This document shows, one piece after another, positions 1 through 5,741 of a DNA stretch of 7,673 nucleotides. Below the pieces are notes generated by a model that worked only from the letters and a program-made list of their open reading frames with translations, was not told the DNA's origin and searched no databases. Within the stretch, counting starts at the first letter, position 1. The number at the start of each line of letters is the position of its first letter. Source of the DNA: Chitinivibrionia bacterium (GTDB lineage: Bacteria; Krumholzibacteriota; Krumholzibacteriia; WVZY01). The DNA is taken from contig JACQXT010000131.1 of assembly GCA_016208665.1 (NCBI GenBank), positions 1 through 7,673 on the forward strand, written 5' to 3'. The position numbers and the translations under genes were made by a program.

Positions 1-1
1 G

Positions 2-181
2 TTCTTCTCGATGACGTTTTTCGCGATCGGTCTCATCTCGAATTTCCGCAAGCTCTGGGAGGAAGGCATCGGAAAGCTCGCGGCGGTGTACCTCATCAGT
101 CTCTTTGGTTTCATTATCTGGATCGGCTTGTTTATCTCGTGGATATTCTTTGCGGGCATCAAGCCGCCGATGGTCAATTGA
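2..181 (+). CDS. C-terminal end of a YeiH-like putative sulfate exporter permease (5' partial)
   Basis: An open frame enters from the left edge (first complete codon at base 2) and ends at TGA 179-181, giving 59 visible residues. It starts FFSMTFFAIGLISNFRKLW, followed by a very hydrophobic helix (LAAVYLISLFGFIIWIGLF and onward) and a short polar tail ending in KPPMVN. A last-but-one helix with the pattern FFAIGL.(S/T)(N/D)F(R/K) and a final helix running to the C-terminus are typical of the YeiH/UPF0324 family of inner-membrane permeases annotated as putative sulfate exporters. The family assignment comes from recalled pattern similarity. Only the last tenth or so of the protein is visible, so another multi-pass permease is possible. 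A 54-aa membrane protein follows 30 bases downstream on the same strand, so the two are probably co-transcribed. Confidence 0.55.
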   Translation, partial: FFSMTFFAIGLISNFRKLWEEGIGKLAAVYLISLFGFIIWIGLFISWIFFAGIKPPMVN

Positions 182-211
182 CGCCGGCGGATGGTAACGG
201 AGTGTGAATCC

Positions 212-376
212 ATGGCGGAAGAAAAACTCAAGCTGTCCGAAGAGCTCTCGAAGATGAAGAAGGAGCCCCTCCTCCCCATCGAGAAGAAGCTTATCGCATA
301 CATCATCGTTCTCGGCGTGGCGCTCCTCATCCTCCTCGCCTGGATAAGCTCGGCGTTCTTCAAGGTGAAGCCGTAA
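212..376 (+). CDS. 54-aa single-pass membrane protein, function unknown
   Basis: This small gene encodes 54 residues. A charged, Lys/Glu-rich cytoplasmic-type N-terminus (about residues 1-28) precedes one transmembrane helix (about residues 29-49, with AYIIVLGVALLILLAWI) and a short basic tail ending KVKP. I prefer the ATG at 212 because a GGAG at 199-202 lies 9 bases upstream. The in-frame ATG at 191 would add seven residues but has only a GGCGG directly abutting it. The helix polarity (lysines on both sides) does not settle topology. The gene sits between two transporter genes, with gaps of 30 bases before it and 7 bases after it. This is compatible with an accessory subunit or regulator of one of them, but that role is inference from position. 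I do not recognise a named family. Confidence 0.7.
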   Translation: MAEEKLKLSEELSKMKKEPLLPIEKKLIAYIIVLGVALLILLAWISSAFFKVKP

Positions 377-383
377 GGCGCGC

Positions 384-2362
384 ATGGAACACCAGTCTTC
401 GAAGATCCAACGGCTCAAAGCCTTTATCATCGGGGCCGCCCGAAGCCCGCAGGAACCGACGATATTCCACAAACTCTCGCTGATCGCGTCCTTTGCATGG
501 GTCGGATTGGGATCCGACGGTCTCAGCTCCTCGTGTTATGGGCCTGAAGAGGCATTCCTGGCATTGCAGGGGCATCCCTATCTGGGAGTCTTCGTCGCCT
601 TGGCGACGGCGATTACGATCTTCGTGATCTGCCAGAGCTACTCCCAGATCATCGAGCTCTTTCCCTCCGGAGGAGGCGGCTATCTTGTTGCGAGCAAGCT
701 TATCTCGCCCTCGGTAGGAATGATCTCAGGCTGCGCACTGCTCATCGATTACGTTCTAACGATCACGATTTCGATTGCGAGCGGCGCGGACGCCCTGTTC
801 AGCTTTTTCCCGCCGTCGTGGTCCGCATTCAAGCTGGAATTTGCGGCAATTGGCGTCCTTGTTCTCATCGTCATGAACCTGCGCGGAGTGAAAGAGTCCG
901 TCGTGCCGCTGGTCCCCATCTTCTTGACCTTCATTCTTACGCATGTGTTTGTCATTTGCTACATCATCGGCACGCATCTGATGGATTTTCAGGCAATCAC
1001 GTCCAATACCGTGGCGGAGGTGCAACAAACGCATTCGGAGCTCGGCCTCTTTGGAATGGTTTTTCTCATCCTCCGCGCCTACAGCATGGGAGCCGGCACA
1101 TATACGGGAATCGAGGCGGTGAGCAACGGGCTGCCGCTTCTGCGCGAGCCGAGAGTGCATACGGCCAAACGCACGATGATGTATATGGCCGCGTCGCTGG
1201 CCTTCACGGTAGTAGGGCTGATGTTGGCGTACATACTCCTGGAGGTGGGGTCAGAGCCCGGGCAAACGTACTCTTCGAGCGTTTGACGAACGATTGGGGG
1301 CAGTGGGGATACGGCTTCCTGCTGGTGATATTGATATCCGAGGCGGTGCTTCTGTTTGTTGCCGCGCAAACCGGGTTTCTTGACGGACCGCGGGTGCTGT
1401 CGAATATGGCTCTTGACCGCTGGATGCCGACCCGATTCGCGATGCTCAGCGACCGGCTCGTGATGCAGAACGGAATCCTGATCATGGGCGTCGCCGCGCT
1501 GGTGCTGATGATCCTGTCGCGCGGCTCGGTGCATTTCATGGTCGTTCTCTACAGTATCAACGTGTTCATCACCTTTGCTCTCTCTCAGCTCGGCATGGTG
1601 CGCCATTGGTGGCAATCCCGCACGAGCGCCGAACCGTGGCGGAAAGGGCTCCTCATCAACGGCGTGGGATTGATTCTGACCGCATTCATCCTGATTTCCG
1701 TCATCGCGCTGAAGTTTCACGAGGGGGGCTGGATCACGCTGCTCGTCACGGGCGCCCTGATCGGAATGGTCATGCTCATCAAGCGCCATTACAACCAAAC
1801 CGCGAAGCTGCTTCGGCGGCTGGATAATCTCGTGCTGGAAGCCATGTCTTCCAGCGATTCGGTTCTCCCGCGCCAGGACGCAAAGACGGATCTTCGGCCC
1901 GATCCGCAGGCGAAAACCGCGGTGTTGTTTGTGAACGGCTTCAACGGCCTGGGCCTGCATACCCTGTTTCAGGTCTTTCGTCTCTACGGCGGCGTCTTCA
2001 AGAACTTCATTTTCCTCCAAGTCGGGGTCGTCGATGCGGGCGTGTTCAAAGGATCGGCCGAAATGAAGCGGCTCGAGGCTCAAGTCGAGAAGGATCTGAA
2101 TCAATACGTCGAATTCATGAAACGCAACGGTTACTATGCGGAGGGCGTATCGGCCATCGGCGTGGACGTTATCAACGAGGTGGCGGAATTGGCGCCGAAG
2201 ATTCTCGAGCGGTACCCCTTGGCGGTTTTCTACGGCGGACAACTGGTCTTTCCTGAAGATTCCCTCCTCACCCGCGGGCTGCACAACTACACGGTGTTCG
2301 CGCTGCAGAGACGGCTGTACCGCGAGGGAATACCGATTTCGATTATGCCGATACGCATGTGA
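384..2362 (+). pseudogene. KimA-like APC-superfamily transporter, split by a frameshift
   Basis: This is an inner-membrane transporter of the amino acid-polyamine-cation superfamily, about 660 residues if repaired. The first half reads from ATG 384 to TGA 1284-1286. The second half is open in another frame until TGA 2360-2362. Residues 41-56 (GLGSDGLSSSCYGPEE) match the first-helix substrate-site motif of the APC branch that includes the potassium transporter KimA. About twelve hydrophobic helices follow: roughly seven before the break and five after it, to about residue 480. From about residue 510 there is a soluble alpha/beta C-terminal domain beginning TAVLFVNGFNGLG, reminiscent of the cytosolic domains of KimA-type carriers. 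Helix 7 ends at LLEVGSEPGQT in the first frame, and the second frame resumes sensibly at NVLFERL. The break is therefore near 1265-1280 and needs one net missing base (mod 3). The substrate could be K+ or an amino acid. The split could be a true mutation or an assembly error. Confidence 0.8.
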
Positions 2363-2399
2363 GAGCGGACAAGCAACATCATCCCGGGAGCTGAACAAC

Positions 2400-2738
2400 A
2401 TGGATCTTCCCGAAGAACTGGCTTTCGAACGACTGAGCGACGACGAAAAATACCGCAGAGCGCTTCCCGGCTATATGAAGCGGTTCGGAGATTTGTACCT
2501 GGCTATCTATGAGCGATTCGGCGAGGCCGGGCTCGAACTGATCCGCGACGTCAGCGCGAATTACGGCACGCGGATCGCCAAGAACGTAAAGAAGAAGAGC
2601 GATCTCAAGGGAGTCGCCGAAGTGGGGAAGTATCTCCTTAAGGTGTTCGACATGGTGAGCGACGACTGGGAGATACAGGAATTCACGCCCGATCGGCTGG
2701 TCGTCAAAGTTCACCGCAGGAGGGCGTCCCACGAGTGA
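2400..2738 (+). CDS. 112-aa conserved-looking cytoplasmic protein, unknown function
   Basis: The ATG at 2400 follows a good GGGAG ribosome site at 2386-2390, 9 bases upstream, and lies 37 bases after the transporter stop. The product is 112 residues and has no signal peptide or membrane segment. An acidic helical N-terminus (MDLPEELAFERLSDDEKYRR) leads into a helical core (about residues 22-80, including YMKRFGDLYLAIYERFGEAG and KKKSDLKGVAEVGKYLLKVF). The C-terminal part (about residues 81-107, DDWEIQEF and RLVVKVHR) looks like beta strands. This layout recalls the small proteins annotated as L-2-amino-thiazoline-4-carboxylate hydrolase-like (PF14196). The cysteines that usually follow 'VHR' in that group are absent, so the link is tentative. 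Its last codons contain the ribosome site for the next gene, and its stop overlaps that gene's GTG (GTGA), which suggests translational coupling. Confidence 0.65.
   Translation: MDLPEELAFERLSDDEKYRRALPGYMKRFGDLYLAIYERFGEAGLELIRDVSANYGTRIAKNVKKKSDLKGVAEVGKYLLKVFDMVSDDWEIQEFTPDRLVVKVHRRRASHE
2718..2723 (+). promoter_or_regulatory. Ribosome binding site (AGGAGG) for the radical SAM gene
   Basis: A perfect AGGAGG lies inside the last codons of the 112-aa gene, 11 bases before GTG 2735. That GTG overlaps the upstream TGA (2736-2738) as GTGA. This strong site defines the original start of the radical SAM gene, although the frame it opens is broken nine to ten codons later. Confidence 0.6.
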
Positions 2739-3012
2739 TATCTGCAACGGTTTCGAGCGGGGGCCCATACGCCCGCCCAGCGAAGCGCGGAGCCTGCTCG
2801 TGCGGGTCTCAAGAAACTGCCCCTGGAACCGGTGCTCGTTCTGCCCGGTGTATAAATCGGAGAAATTCTCGGTCCGATCCGCCGCGAATATAAAGAAAGA
2901 CATCGATCTCCTTTGCAAACACGCCGGAGCGATCAGGCAATCGCTCGAGGGGTCAAACGGCATCGAGCCGGAGGCGATCCGGCGGGCGTTCTGCGGCGCC
3001 TCGATGATCTGA
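2735..3012 (+). pseudogene. Radical SAM enzyme remnant: [4Fe-4S] N-terminus only, frameshifted and truncated
   Basis: From GTG 2735 the first frame reads VISATVSSGG and then loses sense. The next frame, from about 2764, reads PIRPPSEARSLLVRVSRNCP and continues through WNRCSFCPVYK. The cluster C-x4-C-x2-C (cysteines encoded at about 2815-2841) with the following KF.VRS is the iron-sulfur and SAM-binding start of a radical SAM family with the signature NCPWNRC.FCP. Inserting one G in the run 2759-2763 joins the two frames exactly as SGGPIRPPSEARS, so a one-base deletion is very likely. The radical SAM frame stops at TGA 3010-3012, about 90 residues in. Family members are usually several hundred residues, so the rest of the SAM barrel is missing. 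No ATG, GTG or TTG lies between the frameshift and the FeS motif that would give an intact restart. The remnant is non-functional as an enzyme unless the window carries assembly errors and a large gap. Confidence 0.8.
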
Positions 3013-3119
3013 AGAACGCGCAACGGAGGGAAGCGGCGGAAGACGCCTGCCGTGAACTCGGAGTCACGCCCGAGAACGCGGATGAGATCGCGGACCGGTT
3101 GATGATGCGATTCGTGTGA
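2985..3119 (+). pseudogene. Short helical C-terminal fragment of uncertain origin
   Basis: A third frame picks up where the radical SAM frame fails and ends at TGA 3117-3119. Its last residues (about 40, including LKNAQRREAAEDACRELGVT and PENADEIADRLMMRF) have the composition and Ala/Glu/Arg helix pattern of real protein. There is no start codon with a ribosome site for it. The simplest reading is that it is the 3' end of the same radical SAM gene, left out of frame after an internal deletion around 2985-3010. It could also be the tail of a different gene brought next to it, or a chance open frame. I do not recognise the sequence. Confidence 0.3.
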
Positions 3120-3202
3120 TTGCGGCCGGGATCGGGATGATTCTTCGGGCGGAGAAGTTCGGGTTCCATATGAGCGGGCTCGAGCCGAAGCCGGGCGTGG
3201 CT
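3120..3202. other. Convergent intergenic gap without recognisable terminator
   Basis: This 83-base gap lies between the decayed + strand block and the stop of the - strand DUF5916 gene. The only symmetric element is the 10-base palindrome GGCTCGAGCC at 3177-3186. There is no stem followed by a T tract on either strand, so transcripts may overlap here or end by a factor-dependent mechanism. Confidence 0.4.
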
Positions 3203-5566
3203 CTACAGCCTGAAGAGATACTGCAGCTTGAAGAACACGTGCCACTCGGTCGGGTCGAACCCCCGGTGGGGGTTCTCCGGCTCGGGACCGAGGCGCGCAA
3301 AATCGAAGTAGTTCGTTCCTCCGCCGATATAGAACACGCTGAACGGATTGATCTGGTACGTGAGGAGCGGCTCGAACGCGAGATCGCCGCTGAAGTCGTC
3401 GTATTGCACAACGAACCTGAGAAAGAGCTCGCGATTGAACTGGTAATTGACGCGCGTTCGCAGGATGTATCCGTTGAATACTTCTTCTCCCGTGTCCTTG
3501 CGGGACAATTCCGAATACATGAAGATGGGCTCGATCACGAGCCGTTGGGCGGGCTTGATCACGGCCCAGGCGTCGATATGCGCGCCCTCCCCGAGCGCGG
3601 GCGGGCTTGCCGAGCGCGCGATCCTGTCTCCCAGGCCGAGCCAGAATCCGCACTGCAGCGCGTCGCTGAACGCGGTTCGAATCTCGGAGTAGAAGAGCCG
3701 CATGTCGTCGAAGCAGACGTCGCGGAAGCGTTCGGCGTAGAAGTCATATCCGAGCATTACGCTGGTTTGCCGTTTGAATACCGCCTCGATCCAGTTTTCG
3801 ACCGACTGGGCCTTGTAGAGGCCGAACGCGTTCCACTGCCGGGCGTACTCATTCGAAGGAATGATCTCGTCGAGCCACCGGTTGTCCGGATAGAACGCGT
3901 AGGAGTTGTTCCATTCGACGCGGCGCTCGCTGTTGCGGAATACAAAGCCGTTGTCCGCGCGGAAGGTCGGACTCGAATCCCAATAATCGAGCGTCGATTG
4001 CCAGTGCCGGGCGTCGCGTTCGAGTCCGATGTATGCGCCGATTCCCTCGTACGATTCGCCGTCCAGCGCGACGGTATGGGCTCCCCGGGCGAACATTGCT
4101 TCTCCGGCGCCCTCGGTGAGCGCAGGCTCGTCGGGTTCGCGCGTTATGCTCGCGAGCCCTTGCGCTTTGAGCGCATAGTTCTGTTTGAAACGAACAAGGC
4201 CGTCCAGGCCGAGGAGGGTTCCCGAGCCTCCTCCGTCGTACCAACGGCTCGTCGCGAGCGCACCGGCGTAGCTGCCGTCCTTGAGCGAGCGGCGGAAACG
4301 CGAGATGCCGCACGTGCTCTTTCCGGCTTCAACGACGAGGCTCCGTTCCTCGAGGGGAATAATGAGAGGCGTGTGCTCGTCTCTTGCCGCCAAGGCGACG
4401 AAGCCCATTGTGCTCGTCCTCCCGGTGATCTTTGCGGTCACCGACGGATCGTTGATCGTTCGCGTGTACACGGCATTCCACCAGCTTCGAAACAGATCGC
4501 TCCCTTCCTGGAAGAACGGCCTGCGCTCCGGGAAGAAGAGGGCGAAGGTGGTGTTCACGTCGATCTGGGCGACGTCGGATTCGACCTGGCTGAAATCGGG
4601 ATTGAGCGCAAGCTCGGCTCCGACGCTCGAACTGATGCCGTAACGGATGCCGAGTGACGGATCGATGTCGGGATCGCGGTTGTCGAAACCCGAATCGGGA
4701 TCGCCGCCGTCGCGAAGCTCTCCCGATTGGGAACCAACGATCGTGGGGAGAAACTCGAACGAGCTGCCGGGCCGCACTCCGCTTATGCCGCTCAGCGTCC
4801 CCAACTGGCAGAGAAAGCACGGTTCATCCCGGAGCACGGTCGCCCACGAATAGCTTCTTCTGCTGTCCCGCGGATGGTTGCGCCAGAAGGTGACGCGCCA
4901 CCGCTGCTCATCCGTATCGGGGAATCTCAGACTCTTGAACGGTATGGCGATTTCGACTTGATAGCCGTCCGGCGTGATCCGCCCGCGGGAATCGAAGACA
5001 ACATCAAATCCCGGATCTTCATACCCCTTCTTGATGACCTGGCCGCCGGAACCGAATTCGACGTCCGACCCGCCCTCCTCCTCGGAAAGCGTCCAACGCT
5101 TGTCCCCCTGGATGCCGAGCGGATTCACGAAGAGTTCGTAGGCCCATGCGGTGTTGTCGTACGTGTCGAGGATGATGCCGACGTAGTCGTCGTTGAAGAT
5201 TTCGTCGCGGGCCCGCAGCGTCGCCCGGATCGTCGAAGGATCGTCGTGAGCGGCGAAGGCGATATACAACCTGCTACAGTCATAGGTGATAAAAACCTCG
5301 GTATCGGCCTGCGGGCGCGCCTGGTCGCCGGGGGATATCTCGGTGAAATCGCCGGCGCGGGCGGCGTTCTTCCACCCGCTGTCGTCGAGATGCCCATCGA
5401 TGCTGATGGACCCCTCGATTGGGTTGACGCGCAGCTCCGGCCTATGATTCGGAGTGAAGACGGAAGCCGCCTGGCCTGCGGCGGAGCCGGCACACCAGGA
5501 AATCCCAAGAACAACGAGGCACAGGAATGTACTGATCGGGTGGCGATACCTTTTTTGCATATGCAT
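3203..5566 (-). CDS. Secreted CBM9-like / DUF5916 outer-membrane beta-barrel protein, 787 aa
   Basis: The protein starts with a basic stretch (MHMQKRYRH) and a hydrophobic signal peptide (about 10-32), with a plausible signal peptidase I site near AAGQA-A (30-34). Residues about 45-225 form a CBM9-like (DOMON-type beta-sandwich) domain: ISIDGHLDDSGW, then YIAFAAHDDP, DDYVGIILDT and a closing GYQVEIAIPFKSLRFP. The remainder (about 260-787) is the DUF5916 barrel. Its hallmark NPDFSQVESD at 322-331 is followed by FFPERRPFFQEGSDLF at 344-359. The C-terminal strand FKLQYLFRL ends the chain as in outer-membrane proteins. Length is normal for the family. Family biochemistry is poorly defined; carbohydrate or polymer binding and uptake at the outer membrane is inference. 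An Asp-rich stretch at 287-303 could bind divalent cations. ATG 5566 and ATG 5560 are both possible starts, and neither has a strong ribosome site. The gene has its own promoter upstream and converges on the decayed + strand block. Confidence 0.85.
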   Translation of the reverse strand: MHMQKRYRHPISTFLCLVVLGISWCAGSAAGQAASVFTPNHRPELRVNPIEGSISIDGHLDDSGWKNAARAGDFTEISPGDQARPQADTEVFITYDCSRLYIAFAAHDDPSTIRATLRARDEIFNDDYVGIILDTYDNTAWAYELFVNPLGIQGDKRWTLSEEEGGSDVEFGSGGQVIKKGYEDPGFDVVFDSRGRITPDGYQVEIAIPFKSLRFPDTDEQRWRVTFWRNHPRDSRRSYSWATVLRDEPCFLCQLGTLSGISGVRPGSSFEFLPTIVGSQSGELRDGGDPDSGFDNRDPDIDPSLGIRYGISSSVGAELALNPDFSQVESDVAQIDVNTTFALFFPERRPFFQEGSDLFRSWWNAVYTRTINDPSVTAKITGRTSTMGFVALAARDEHTPLIIPLEERSLVVEAGKSTCGISRFRRSLKDGSYAGALATSRWYDGGGSGTLLGLDGLVRFKQNYALKAQGLASITREPDEPALTEGAGEAMFARGAHTVALDGESYEGIGAYIGLERDARHWQSTLDYWDSSPTFRADNGFVFRNSERRVEWNNSYAFYPDNRWLDEIIPSNEYARQWNAFGLYKAQSVENWIEAVFKRQTSVMLGYDFYAERFRDVCFDDMRLFYSEIRTAFSDALQCGFWLGLGDRIARSASPPALGEGAHIDAWAVIKPAQRLVIEPIFMYSELSRKDTGEEVFNGYILRTRVNYQFNRELFLRFVVQYDDFSGDLAFEPLLTYQINPFSVFYIGGGTNYFDFARLGPEPENPHRGFDPTEWHVFFKLQYLFRL

Positions 5567-5604
5567 GAATGAACGCGTGAATGTGCTCGAACGTGCCCGG
5601 CGAG

Positions 5605-5621
5605 ATAATGCCCGGCATTAT
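5605..5621. promoter_or_regulatory. Perfect 17-bp palindrome, likely operator on the DUF5916 promoter
   Basis: ATAATGCC-C-GGCATTAT is a perfect inverted repeat with 8-base arms and one central base. It covers five of the six bases of the - strand -10 element and the predicted transcription start, the classical place for a repressor site. Imperfect outer arms (GTGCCCGGCGA at 5593-5603 against TCGCCCCGGCAC at 5628-5639) extend it to a nested 47-base symmetric region. It could also form an RNA hairpin at the 5' end of the transcript. The regulator is unknown. Confidence 0.5.
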
Positions 5622-5645
5622 AGCATATCGCCCCGGCACAGGAAT
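5617..5645 (-). promoter_or_regulatory. Sigma-70-type promoter (extended -10) for the DUF5916 gene
   Basis: On the - strand, TATAAT (5622-5617) is a consensus -10 box preceded by TGC, making an extended -10. A weak -35 candidate, ATTCCT (5645-5640), sits 17 bases upstream. Transcription would start near 5610, giving a leader of roughly 44 bases before ATG 5566. The palindrome at 5605-5621 overlaps the core element. Confidence 0.55.
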
Positions 5646-5658
5646 AAGTTTCTTTGTT

Positions 5659-5676
5659 TGTAAGGCAAATCTTACA
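5659..5676. promoter_or_regulatory. TGTAAG-N6-CTTACA inverted repeat, candidate activator site
   Basis: This perfect 6-base inverted repeat with a 6-base spacer lies about 50-66 bases upstream of the predicted start of the DUF5916 transcript. That is a typical activator position. The layout resembles a TyrR box (TGTAAA-N6-TTTACA) with one symmetric change in each arm. There is no T tract after it on either strand, so a terminator for the HD-GYP gene is unlikely. The function is inference. Confidence 0.3.
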
Positions 5677-5741
5677 GCTGGATTCGTGAGGCGATCGCAT
5701 CGCGGCGAGAATCCGCAATAATACGGGAGAATTAATGAGGA

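Noticed and set aside
1079..2401. 440-residue open frame on the - strand opposite the transporter
   Set aside because: It is rich in His, Arg and Asp with no domain, and lies antisense to clear membrane-protein coding. It is a shadow frame.
2755..2770. Programmed -1 frameshifting at the G run of the radical SAM gene
   Set aside because: The incoming-frame codons AGC GGG GGC do not form an X-XXY-YYZ heptamer, no stimulatory structure is evident, and the gene is truncated further on anyway.
3177..3186. GGCTCGAGCC palindrome as a terminator
   Set aside because: The arms have no loop or T tract. It is best seen as a short self-complementary restriction-like site.
2379..3653. 424-residue open frame on the - strand crossing the radical SAM remnant and the end of the DUF5916 gene
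   Set aside because: It overlaps the start of the 112-aa gene, the FeS-motif coding and the barrel CDS in another frame. Its Arg-rich composition is typical of GC shadow frames.
3116..5572. Very long open frames on the + strand (513 and 281 residues) opposite the DUF5916 gene, beginning with a GTGA overlap at 3116
   Set aside because: They are codon-aligned antisense to a well-supported CDS. In this register stops need TTA, CTA or TCA codons in the real gene, which are rare in GC-rich coding DNA. The translation has no recognisable domain.
5691..5703. GCGATCGCATCGC symmetric element downstream of the HD-GYP stop (GCGATCGC is the cyanobacterial HIP1 octamer)
   Set aside because: It is a single copy with no cyanobacterial context. 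The possible 5-base stem has no T tract, so neither HIP1 nor a terminator is supported.
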